17,532 bases of DNA from JBCCZC01 sp039188505. Lineage in GTDB: Bacteria > Pseudomonadota > Gammaproteobacteria > Xanthomonadales > SZUA-38. The stretch lies in NCBI GenBank assembly GCA_039188505.1, contig JBCCZC010000067.1:1-17532 (forward strand), written 5' to 3'. A program made the position numbers and the translations under genes. The notes beneath the pieces are model-generated. The model searched no databases. It was not told where the DNA came from and was given only the letters and a program-made list of their open reading frames with translations. Positions 7,105 through 13,548 of the stretch are shown here, in pieces. Numbering within the stretch: the first letter of the stretch is position 1; each line of letters opens with the position of its first letter.

Positions 7105-7719
7105 ATGTATCGCCTCTACTCAATTCCCGGCAGCTGCTCCACCGGCATCCACGCATTGCTCAACAAGCTCGGTCAGGAGGTCGAGATCATCAAGCGCGAC
7201 GACCTCCCGGACTACGCCGCCCTCGTACCGACGAACCAGGTCCCGGCGCTGCAAACCGAGGAAGGGCTACTCACCGAAGGCGCCGCAATCGTGCTTCACC
7301 TTCTCGACCGGCACGATCAGCAGGGAGGGCTCGTCGAGGACCAGGAGTTCCGGCAGTGGCTGCTGTTCAATTACGCGACGCTCCACGCCACCTACTCCAA
7401 GCTGTTCATGGCGGGGGTACAGAACGTCGTGGCGCACCCGGAGAGCCGGGCAGTGCTCATCGATCACGTCTCGGCACGCCTATCGACCCTCTGGGAGATC
7501 GTCGACACCCGCCTCGAAGGGCGCAGCTACATGGTCGGCGATGGACCGACGGTGATCGACTATCTCCTGGCGGTCTACGCCAACTGGAACAACGCCGTTC
7601 CGGAGGCGCGGATCACGATCGGTCCGAACGCGCGCCGTCTGATTGCAGCGGTCGTCGGCCTGCCGGAATTCGCAGCTGCCATCGCCCGTGAGGGCGTCGA
7701 ACATCGCCTGGCCGCGTGA
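7105..7719 (+). CDS. Glutathione S-transferase family protein (beta-class-like)
   Basis: A 204-residue cytosolic GST. The N-terminal thioredoxin-fold domain (about 1-77) carries the beta-class-like start MYRLYSIPGSCS with a Cys-Ser pair (C11, S12) where beta-class enzymes use Cys10. It also has the cis-proline motif NQVPAL and the glutathione gamma-glutamyl contact region TEGAAIVLHLLD. In the last motif the usual ES is EG, which may weaken glutathione binding or shift specificity. The C-terminal all-helical domain contains the N-capping-box region GDGPTVIDYLLAVY. GGAG lies 7 bases before the ATG. It is the first gene of a LysR-linked unit with NTF2-like, tautomerase and DMT genes. Its role is probably conjugation of, or protection from, an electrophile; the substrate is unknown. 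Confidence 0.9.
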   Translation: MYRLYSIPGSCSTGIHALLNKLGQEVEIIKRDDLPDYAALVPTNQVPALQTEEGLLTEGAAIVLHLLDRHDQQGGLVEDQEFRQWLLFNYATLHATYSKLFMAGVQNVVAHPESRAVLIDHVSARLSTLWEIVDTRLEGRSYMVGDGPTVIDYLLAVYANWNNAVPEARITIGPNARRLIAAVVGLPEFAAAIAREGVEHRLAA

Positions 7720-7721
7720 GC

Positions 7722-7767
7722 CAGGACCCCGACGCAGCGCTGCGGTCCCGCATGCGCTGCGATCCTG
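7722..7767 (+). promoter_or_regulatory. Strong intercistronic hairpin between gst and the NTF2-like gene
   Basis: The arms are CAGGA (7722-7726) with TCCTG (7763-7767), CGCAGCGC (7733-7740) with GCGCTGCG (7754-7761), and TGCGG (7741-7745) with CCGCA (7748-7752). The two inner arms form 13 nearly continuous base pairs with one bulged T. No T-run follows, so a rho-independent terminator is unlikely. An mRNA-stabilising or processing element that sets different expression of gst and the downstream genes is plausible. Confidence 0.45.
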
Positions 7768-7773
7768 CTCCAG

Positions 7774-7780
7774 AGGAGGA
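7774..7780 (+). promoter_or_regulatory. Shine-Dalgarno AGGAGGA fixing the NTF2-like start
   Basis: AGGAGGA stands 7 bases before the ATG at 7788. It supports that start over an in-frame upstream start at 7716, which would place the hairpin at 7722-7767 inside the coding sequence and overlap the gst stop. Confidence 0.75.
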
Positions 7781-7787
7781 AACCGAG

Positions 7788-8189
7788 ATGATCACCGTTC
7801 AAACCGCAATCGACCAGCACGGCCCCGTCGAGGCTGTCCAGCACGTGCTTGCCGAGTACTTCGACGCGATCTACGAAGCTGACCCCGCACGGATCGCCGC
7901 GATCTTCCATTCCGAAGCCGTTTACGCAACGGCGGACGAAACGCCGCTCCTCCATCGCAATCTGCCGACGTACCTGGCGGTGATGGAAGCCCGGGAGTCG
8001 CCGCAGTCGCGCGGGGAGGCGCGCAAGGACATCATCGACAGCATCGAATTTGCGGGCGAGAACACGGCTCGCGCACAGGTGCGCTGCTCGATCGGCAAGA
8101 CCGACCACGTGGATTTCTTGACGCTCGTTCGTGACGAGGGGCGATGGCAGATCATCGCCAAGGTCTTCCAGATCATTCCCGGGAGCTGA
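7788..8189 (+). CDS. NTF2-like / putative lumazine-binding family protein
   Basis: A 133-residue single-domain protein of the cone-shaped alpha+beta NTF2/SnoaL-like superfamily, closest by eye to the 'putative lumazine-binding' group. Features are a helical start (VEAVQHVLAEYFDAIYEADPARIAAIFHSEAVY), then strands including ARAQVRCSIGKTDHVDFLTLVRDEGRWQIIAKVFQ, where the terminal L-R-D-x-G-x-W-x-I-I-x-K pattern is typical. No signal peptide is seen, so it is cytosolic. It lies in one unit with gst, tautomerase and the DMT gene; the tautomerase ATG is 3 bases after its stop. Proteins of this fold act as small isomerases, dehydratases or binding proteins, and the actual activity here is not predictable. 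Confidence 0.85.
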   Translation: MITVQTAIDQHGPVEAVQHVLAEYFDAIYEADPARIAAIFHSEAVYATADETPLLHRNLPTYLAVMEARESPQSRGEARKDIIDSIEFAGENTARAQVRCSIGKTDHVDFLTLVRDEGRWQIIAKVFQIIPGS

Positions 8190-8192
8190 GCC

Positions 8193-8411
8193 ATGCCGTA
8201 CGTGAACATCAAGGTCACGCGGGAAGGCGTCTCCCGTGCCCAGAAGGCGGCGCTCATCAACGGCGTCACGGCGCTACTCGTGAAGGTCCTCCAGAAGGCG
8301 CCGGCAACGACCGTCGTGGTCATCGACGAAGTCGAACTCGACAACTGGGGGATCGGCGGCCTGCCCGTCGAGGATTACCGGCGGGCGGCGAGCGCGGCCG
8401 AACCGTCATGA
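8193..8411 (+). CDS. 4-oxalocrotonate tautomerase family protein
   Basis: A 72-residue tautomerase-superfamily protein. Removal of the initiator Met exposes the catalytic Pro1 (MPYVNIKVTREG), and an Arg equivalent to Arg11 of 4-OT is present in TREG. The NWGIGG segment matches HFGIGG of 4-OT, with Trp at the Phe50 position. The residue aligned with the substrate-binding Arg39 of 4-OT appears to be Val (TTVVVIDE against TSVRVIIT), so the substrate probably differs from 2-hydroxymuconate. The C-terminal tail (LPVEDYRRAASAAEPS) is slightly longer than classic 4-OT (62 residues). The stop overlaps the next gene's start as ATGA (8408-8411). It probably acts as a hexamer, with a catabolic or detoxification role alongside the GST. 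Confidence 0.92.
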   Translation: MPYVNIKVTREGVSRAQKAALINGVTALLVKVLQKAPATTVVVIDEVELDNWGIGGLPVEDYRRAASAAEPS

Positions 8412-8842
8412 GTCCGCTGATGCTGCTGGCGGGCCTGGGCATTCCGGTTATGGCTGCCCTGAACGGCAGCCTCGGGGTGCGTCTCGGCAACCCGGTGCTG
8501 GCGGCGGCGATCCTGCTCGCCGTTGCCCTGCTGGTCACCGCGGCGGCGCTGGTGCTCCCCACCGGAAGCCTCAGCGCCTCGCGGCCGGGCGGCGCCCCGG
8601 CCAGCCTCTACGCGGGCGGACTCATCCTGTCCTTCTATCTGCTCACGATGACCCTGGCGGCGCCGCGAATCGGCGTGGGCAACGCCGTTTTCCTGGTCCT
8701 CCTGGGCCAGCTCCTCTCCGCCGCAATGATCGATCACTACGGCCTCTTCGGGGCCCCGACCACGGTGCTCACGCCACGGCGCATCGCCGCCCTGGCGCTG
8801 ATGGCAGCCGGCGTCGCGCTGGCCCGGACGCAGCCCGCGTAG
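8408..8842 (+). CDS. DMT superfamily membrane protein (YdcZ / DUF606-like)
   Basis: A 144-residue inner-membrane protein with four or five hydrophobic helices. The opening (MLLAGLGIPVMAALNGSLGVRLGNPVLAAAI) and the segment GVGNAVFLVLLGQLLSAAMIDHYGLFG are typical of YdcZ/DUF606 members of the drug/metabolite transporter superfamily, which are about 140-150 residues and are thought to act as dimers. The start ATG overlaps the tautomerase stop (ATGA), indicating translational coupling. As last gene of the gst unit it may export or import the compound the unit handles; the substrate is unknown. Confidence 0.87.
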   Translation: MSPLMLLAGLGIPVMAALNGSLGVRLGNPVLAAAILLAVALLVTAAALVLPTGSLSASRPGGAPASLYAGGLILSFYLLTMTLAAPRIGVGNAVFLVLLGQLLSAAMIDHYGLFGAPTTVLTPRRIAALALMAAGVALARTQPA

Positions 8843-8972
8843 CGAGATCCGGGACGGGGTCAGCGTTGGTTTGCAGCGGCGAATCCTGCATTACCCCGCT
8901 GCGGCTGGCCGCGAGCAGCGAGATCGCCCGCAGCCAACCGGCGGGCCGGCTCGATTCCTGTTCGGGCAGGGA

Positions 8973-9000
8973 TGGACATTGCGCGAGCGGCTGCTATCGT
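8973..9000 (+). promoter_or_regulatory. Candidate sigma-70-type promoter for the phosphatase unit
   Basis: A -35-like TGGACA (8973-8978) and an extended -10 TGC-TATCGT (hexamer 8995-9000) are separated by 16 bases, about 30 bases before the GTG start at 9033. It lies in the 190-base gap after the DMT gene, which otherwise shows no gene. The match is reasonable but in GC-rich DNA such sites can occur by chance. Confidence 0.4.
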
Positions 9001-9032
9001 GACCGCTCGACGTCCCGACTGACCGATTTCCC

Positions 9033-10322
9033 GTGGAACTCATCGCCTCGCTGCGCCAGCAGCTGGACGGGCTGTGCGCCAATCCAAGTGTCGATCCGAA
9101 CTGGATCCTCGCCCAGCTCAGCGCCGGCATCCGAAAGCGTTATGGCCGCGTGGCCGTTGGCTTCATTCGGCGCCGCCAGCAGGATCGGTCGGTCGTGCAG
9201 CTGCTGGGGCTCGCTGATCTCGACGGCGAAATCGTCGTACCCGTGTCCAGCGAGTTCAAGGCAGATCGCCGCCATCCCTGGGCCCATGCCGGCGACGTCG
9301 AGACGGAAGTCTGGGTAGAGATGGAACGCTTCGACAGCTGGTCGAACGAAGCGGCCGATGCCTGCATGGGCGCAATGCGCATGGCGTTCCTCACGCCCTG
9401 GCTCATCGACAAGCCCGCGGACTGGCACATCCTGATCCTCAGTCCCATCGCCGCCCCGGGTGGTCTGCGCCAGGACCGCAAGCTGTCCGTCACGGCCAAT
9501 CTGCTGGCAACGACTCTGCTGCGCGCCCTCGACGCGCGCCGACTCGCCGAGGCCAACCGCTGGATCGACCGTGAGATGGAGGAGATCGCACGGCTGCAGG
9601 CGCTGCTCCAGCCAGAGCCCGGCGACACAGTCGCCGGCGTGGACATCGCGTTTGCGAGCCGCATCTTCCAGTACGCCGGCGGCGACTACTTCGATCTGCC
9701 CGTGCTGACGCACCTCTTCGAGCCGGAGCGCCACGTGCCGGGCGAGGATTTCTTCGGCGGCATCATCGCTGATGTCTCGGGCCACGGCCCGTCGGCGGCG
9801 GTCGAAGCGGCGATGGTCGACGCGATCCTGCGGACCTACCAGGGGCCGATCCAGGGGGGCCCCGCGGGCGTCGCGGCGTACCTGAATCGTTATCTCTTCA
9901 CGCGTCGCCCGCGGGCGGCGTTCGTGACGGCCTTCATCAGCAACTATCACCCGGACTCGCGCATCTTCTACCACGTCAACTGCGGTCACCCGCGGCCCCT
10001 GCTGATGACGGCGAGCGGTGCCGTATCCGAGCTGCCCGGCGAAACGGGGATTCCGCTGCGCATCGACCGTGATCGGGAATGGGTGCAGAGCGAGCGCGAG
10101 ATGGCCCCCGGCGACCGGCTGCTCCTCTATACCGACGGCGTGCCCGAGGCGCGCGCGCCGGACGGATCCGTGCTCGGCGAGGACGGCCTCCGGGAGCTCT
10201 TCGCGGAAACAACCGGGACAGCACAGGACATGCTCGGGCAGCTCGAGGCCGGCATCGAGGAGCACCTCGACGGCGGCGTCCGGCAGGATGACCAGACCCT
10301 GATCATCCTCCACTTCCCCTGA
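9033..10322 (+). CDS. PP2C-type SpoIIE/RsbU family serine phosphatase
   Basis: A 429-residue soluble protein. The C-terminal half (about 195-429) is a PPM/SpoIIE phosphatase domain with its metal-binding aspartates in place: YAGGDYFDL, IIADVSGHGPSAA and GVRQDDQTLIIL, plus the conserved NCGHPRPLL and LLYTDGVPEAR motifs. A likely coiled-coil linker (ANRWIDREMEEIARLQALLQPE, about 168-192) joins it to an N-terminal sensory-like domain (about 1-165) that could be a diverged GAF; I do not recognise it. GTG 9033 is the only start codon in this open stretch, and no good Shine-Dalgarno is seen. Such phosphatases usually dephosphorylate a STAS anti-sigma-factor antagonist, but no STAS or RsbW-like kinase gene is nearby. 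The gene lies 8 bases before the oxygenase gene, so it may control or share expression with the glycosylation genes. Confidence 0.92.
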   Translation: MELIASLRQQLDGLCANPSVDPNWILAQLSAGIRKRYGRVAVGFIRRRQQDRSVVQLLGLADLDGEIVVPVSSEFKADRRHPWAHAGDVETEVWVEMERFDSWSNEAADACMGAMRMAFLTPWLIDKPADWHILILSPIAAPGGLRQDRKLSVTANLLATTLLRALDARRLAEANRWIDREMEEIARLQALLQPEPGDTVAGVDIAFASRIFQYAGGDYFDLPVLTHLFEPERHVPGEDFFGGIIADVSGHGPSAAVEAAMVDAILRTYQGPIQGGPAGVAAYLNRYLFTRRPRAAFVTAFISNYHPDSRIFYHVNCGHPRPLLMTASGAVSELPGETGIPLRIDRDREWVQSEREMAPGDRLLLYTDGVPEARAPDGSVLGEDGLRELFAETTGTAQDMLGQLEAGIEEHLDGGVRQDDQTLIILHFP

Positions 10323-10330
10323 AGACAACG

Positions 10331-10966
10331 ATGGATCTGGCTCCCCATCTGCGACTCGACCCGTTCCCGCACTGCGTCTTGCGCCTGGACCAGCGCTTCT
10401 ACGACCATTGTGAAAAACTCTGGGTCCCGTCCTCCGGCGCGCAGGCCGAGAGAACTAACGTTCCGATCGACGACGACAGCGTCCGCGAGCCGCTCGCTGC
10501 CCAGGCGTTCGCGGCGATGGCGCTGTTCGCGCCGAATCTGCTGCGCGCCTATCCCGGCTGGTCTCCTGGCGCGATGCAGGTACGAGTCCTGTGGAGCGCC
10601 CAGAAGGCCTCTGATCAGGCCTTTGTCGCCCGCAACTGGCATCTCGACCACGGCCGCAAGGTCGTGATCGGACTCTGGTACTTCAGGGAACCGGGGAACG
10701 ATGCCGGCGGCGACCTGCTGCTTCGATCCACCCCCGACGAAACGCCGCGACGAATTCCGTACGCGCGCAATCGTCTGGTACTGTTCCCGAATCTACCCTG
10801 GGCCTGGCACGCTGTCAGCGAGCGCGGGCCATCCCAGATGGACCGGCGCTTCATCAACATCCTGCTGGGACAGGACGAACCGTTGCACGATTATTGCCGT
10901 GACGCCCAACGCCGCGACGTGGTCCGGCCGGTCAGGAACCACTTTCGGCACGACTCCAATCGATGA
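10331..10966 (+). CDS. Putative 2OG-Fe(II) oxygenase
   Basis: A 211-residue soluble protein with the marks of an iron- and 2-oxoglutarate-dependent hydroxylase. The opening LDPFPHCVLR is like many family members. The HxD motif H104-L-D106 is followed by WYF and GGDLLL, then NRLVLFPNLPWAWHAVSE with the distal H160, and R172 or R173 (DRRFINILL) 12-13 residues later as the probable 2OG carboxylate ligand. Spacing and order fit the double-stranded beta-helix core of prolyl-4-hydroxylase-like and phage/cyanobacterial oxygenases. The start ATG is 8 bases after the phosphatase stop, and its stop overlaps the glycosyltransferase start as ATGA (10963-10966). The substrate is unknown; tight coupling with a glycosyltransferase suggests hydroxylation of a protein or glycan that is then glycosylated. 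The family call is by motifs only. Confidence 0.75.
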   Translation: MDLAPHLRLDPFPHCVLRLDQRFYDHCEKLWVPSSGAQAERTNVPIDDDSVREPLAAQAFAAMALFAPNLLRAYPGWSPGAMQVRVLWSAQKASDQAFVARNWHLDHGRKVVIGLWYFREPGNDAGGDLLLRSTPDETPRRIPYARNRLVLFPNLPWAWHAVSERGPSQMDRRFINILLGQDEPLHDYCRDAQRRDVVRPVRNHFRHDSNR

Positions 10967-11598
10967 CCACCATTTTCACCTTCTACAACAACGAGGCCTA
11001 CCGGGCCGATGCAGAGCGCCTCGGTCGCTGCTGCGCACACTTCGGTGTCCCCTTCGAGGCCGTCGAGGGCAAGGAGCTGGGGAGCTGGGTGCGCAACTGC
11101 AATCAGAAGCCACGGCTGCTGGCGACCGTGCGCAAGCGCGTCCGTGGACCCATCGTGTGGCTCGACTCGGACTGCGTCATCCACAGGCCGCCGGCAACTC
11201 TACTCGAACCACGCAGCGCCGACGCGATGCTCTGGTGCGGCGCGATCACCCAGAAACACTACGTCTCCTCGCAGGTCATGTGGTGGAACGACACCCCCGC
11301 TGCCCACGCGATCATCGACGAGTGGGCAGCGCTCTCACTGCATCACCGCGACACACTGGCGGACTGGCTACTGAAACGCGTCATCGACACTGGCTGGCTC
11401 GACCGAGCGGCCATTGACACACTGCCCGGACACTACATAAAGCCCTATTGGAAGCCCGTCGAGGGTGTGTGTTCGGCGGCGATCGTCATCTCGAGTAACG
11501 AGCGGCGCTGCACCCATGTGGACGCAACGCCTCGCCAGGACCGCGTCCGACTCGATCCGTTCTACCTGCCCTTCGAGACAGCCGCCGACCAGCGGTGA
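10963..11598 (+). CDS. Putative GT-A-type glycosyltransferase
   Basis: A 211-residue protein with a nucleotide-diphospho-sugar-transferase look. It has an N-terminal strand ending FTFYNNEAY, then VRNCNQKPRLLATVRKRVRGPIVWLDSDCVIHRPP, in which D68-S-D70 is a DxD metal/nucleotide-sugar motif. The 'K-P-R ... vWLDsD ... rPP' arrangement is typical of small bacterial relatives of galactosyl- and xylosyltransferase-like GT-A proteins. No signal peptide or membrane helix is seen, so it is cytosolic. It is translationally coupled to the 2OG oxygenase gene. Its last 37 bases overlap the 3' end of the convergent GT-B-like gene. Donor and acceptor are unknown; UDP-xylose, UDP-glucuronate and UDP-galactose are all made by neighbouring genes. 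Confidence 0.7.
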   Translation: MTTIFTFYNNEAYRADAERLGRCCAHFGVPFEAVEGKELGSWVRNCNQKPRLLATVRKRVRGPIVWLDSDCVIHRPPATLLEPRSADAMLWCGAITQKHYVSSQVMWWNDTPAAHAIIDEWAALSLHHRDTLADWLLKRVIDTGWLDRAAIDTLPGHYIKPYWKPVEGVCSAAIVISSNERRCTHVDATPRQDRVRLDPFYLPFETAADQR

Positions 11599-12584
11599 TC
11601 CGAGACGGCCAGCCGAGCGATGCAAGCGGCAATTGCGGCACAGGACCGGCCGGTCTCGTACCGTCGGCCTTTGACGGGCGGCGGCGAGCGCCCTTCGACT
11701 ACCGTGTCGACCCAAGCCTTGAGGGCGGCATCGGTTGCCAAGATCGGCACGTCCCAGGCACGCAGCGCGTCTTCGCGCAGGCGTAGGGCGCGTTCCGGCT
11801 GGAAACTGCAGGCGTGCCGCCCCAGCATGCGAGCCACGATGAGGCCGGTCGAATAGGTCCCGACGACGCCATGCACCTCCGCGATGTACTCGCGCATGGT
11901 CGATACCGTGTCCGTCGATCCGGCGCGCGGATGTTCCCGCAGTGCAACCTCGACGGCGCCAGACTCCTCCAGCACAGCCAGGATCCGCTCCTGCATACTC
12001 GCCTCGGAGGATCGCTTCCCGGGCAGACCGCGGCGACGGTAGTCGAGGCTCCCCAGAACGCCGATGCGCCGCCGACCGGCGAGTGGTGGCGACACGGGTT
12101 TGCCCATCGAGTCCAGGTAGGGACTGCCTAGCTTCAGCAGCTGGGCCGGACGCGCACCCGCAGCCAGCACGAGGTCCCGGGAGATCGGGTCCGCCACGCC
12201 GATCCAGTCGGGAATCGAGTCGGCCTTCGAGGGGTCGATCCGATGGGCGTCGTAGCCGATGTCACAGAGCAAGCCGAGCGATGGAACCCCCGCTCGCCTC
12301 GCGGCGCCGATCAGTTGTTGCGTCGCCCCGAGCCAATTGAGCGGGAAGAGGAACGCGTCTGCCGCGACTATCCGTCTGGCCGCTTCCTCCCAGCTCACCG
12401 TGGCGACGGGTAGCCGATGAGGCGCCTCGCGCTCCTCCGGCCAGGGCGTCACGGAAGCGGTGGTATAGAGGTCCGGTTCGACGGCGCCATTCGTCGCAAG
12501 CGCGTCCGCTATCAGTCTGATCGTGCGGCCGTTGAGATTGCCGTTGGCAAGGCAGAAGACGCGAGCCACGCTCTCACCCGCCAA
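11562..12584 (-). CDS. Putative GT-B-type glycosyltransferase
   Basis: A 340-residue protein with no close family that I can name. Two Rossmann-like halves are suggested. The first contains ADAFLFPLNWLGATQQLIGAARRAGVPSLGLLCDIG. The second has RRIGVLGSLDYRR, VEVALREHPRAG and VVGTYSTGLIVARMLGRHACSF, the last two resembling the 'HP' and 'sTgl-EA-lG' donor-binding segments of capsule, polysialyl and glycerol-phosphate transferases of the GT-B fold. No membrane helix is seen. The start is a TTG with AGGA 6 bases upstream; a GTG at 12569 is the alternative. The TTG overlaps the uxs stop by 11 bases, so it is the third gene of a ugd-uxs-glycosyltransferase operon. Its best guess is a transferase using the UDP-xylose or UDP-glucuronate made by that operon. 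The class is moderately supported and the function is inferred. Confidence 0.65.
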   Translation of the reverse strand: MAGESVARVFCLANGNLNGRTIRLIADALATNGAVEPDLYTTASVTPWPEEREAPHRLPVATVSWEEAARRIVAADAFLFPLNWLGATQQLIGAARRAGVPSLGLLCDIGYDAHRIDPSKADSIPDWIGVADPISRDLVLAAGARPAQLLKLGSPYLDSMGKPVSPPLAGRRRIGVLGSLDYRRRGLPGKRSSEASMQERILAVLEESGAVEVALREHPRAGSTDTVSTMREYIAEVHGVVGTYSTGLIVARMLGRHACSFQPERALRLREDALRAWDVPILATDAALKAWVDTVVEGRSPPPVKGRRYETGRSCAAIAACIARLAVSDHRWSAAVSKGR

Positions 12585-13548
12585 AAATCATCCTGCGCTC
12601 GCGCAGGAGTTCGTCGAAGTACGCGATCGTCTTCTCCAGCCCTTCGCGCAGCGGCACCTGGGGGCGCCAGTCCAGTTCTGCGTCAGCCAACGAGATGTCG
12701 GGCTGGCGCTGCAGCGGGTCGTCCTCGGGCAGTTCGTGGAAGACCAGCTCGGACTTCGAGCCGGTCAGCTCAAGCACCTGCTCGGCGAGCTCGAGAATCG
12801 TGAACTCGCCGGGGTTGCCGATGTTCACCGGTCCTTCCAGTTCGTCCTCGCGATCCATCAGGCGACGCATCCCGTCGATGAGGTCACTGACGTAGCAGAA
12901 CGATCGCGTCTGCGAGCCGTCGCCGTAGATCGTGATCGCCTCGCCGAGCAGCGCCTGGACGATGAAATTCGACACGACGCGACCGTCGTGGGGATGCATG
13001 TTCGGGCCGTAGGTGTTGAAGATTCGCATGACCCGCACGTCGAGGTCGTGCTGTCGCCGGTAGTCGAAGCAGAGGGTCTCGGCACAGCGCTTCCCCTCGT
13101 CGTAGCAAGCGCGCGGGCCGATCGGATTGACGTTACCTCGATAGCTCTCAGGCTGCGGATGTAAGGTCGGGTCGCCATAAACCTCCGACGTCGATGCCTG
13201 CAGGAAGCGCGAGCCCACGCGTTTGGCGAGCCCCAGCATGTTGATCGTGCCAAGCACGTTCGCCTTGATCGTCTTGATCGCGTTGTGCTGGTAGTGAATC
13301 GGCGACGCCGGACACGCCAGATTGTAGAGACGGTCCGCCTCCACGAAGAGCGGGAAGACCGTGTCGTGGCGAATCAGCTCGAAGTTCGGACTGGCGAGCA
13401 GCTCGCGGATGTTTCGCTTGCTGCCGGTAAAGAAGTTATCGATGCAGATGACCTCGAAGCCATCGTCGAGAAGCGACCGGCACAGGTGCGAACCCAGGAA
13501 GCCCGCGCCCCCCGTCACCAGCGCGACGGTCCGGTCGAATTCGCTCAT
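12574..13548 (-). CDS. uxs: UDP-glucuronate decarboxylase (UDP-xylose synthase)
   Basis: A 324-residue extended short-chain dehydrogenase that decarboxylates UDP-glucuronate to UDP-xylose with bound NAD. The NAD site is VTGGAGFLGSHLC (about 11-23), with IDNFFTGSKRNI as the family signature after the second strand. The catalytic set is S119/T120 and E122 in ASTSEVYGDP, then Y149 and K153 (ACYDEGKRCAE). The segment VMRIFNTYGPNMHPHDGRVVSNFI is diagnostic of Uxs. The length fits soluble bacterial Uxs (about 310-330), not the ArnA fusion. The start ATG overlaps the ugd stop (ATGA, 13545-13548), so its substrate-producing enzyme is co-translated. Confidence is high. Confidence 0.94.
   Translation of the reverse strand: MSEFDRTVALVTGGAGFLGSHLCRSLLDDGFEVICIDNFFTGSKRNIRELLASPNFELIRHDTVFPLFVEADRLYNLACPASPIHYQHNAIKTIKANVLGTINMLGLAKRVGSRFLQASTSEVYGDPTLHPQPESYRGNVNPIGPRACYDEGKRCAETLCFDYRRQHDLDVRVMRIFNTYGPNMHPHDGRVVSNFIVQALLGEAITIYGDGSQTRSFCYVSDLIDGMRRLMDREDELEGPVNIGNPGEFTILELAEQVLELTGSKSELVFHELPEDDPLQRQPDISLADAELDWRPQVPLREGLEKTIAYFDELLRERRMIFGG

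Noticed and set aside
6320..7555. 411-residue plus-strand open frame across lysR and the start of gst
   Set aside because: It runs antisense to a well-supported LysR gene and out of frame through gst; the translated C-terminus is Ser/Arg/Thr-rich noise.
8843..9032. Possible small gene in the gap before the phosphatase
   Set aside because: The open frame from 8866 runs out of frame into the phosphatase gene, is Ser/Arg-rich and has no ribosome site; only a promoter-like pair is supported here.
8994..10328. 444-residue open frame on the minus strand opposite the phosphatase gene
   Set aside because: It is an antisense shadow of a gene with clear SpoIIE motifs; its product is rich in Arg, Val, Glu and His with no recognisable domain, as expected from GC-rich codon bias.
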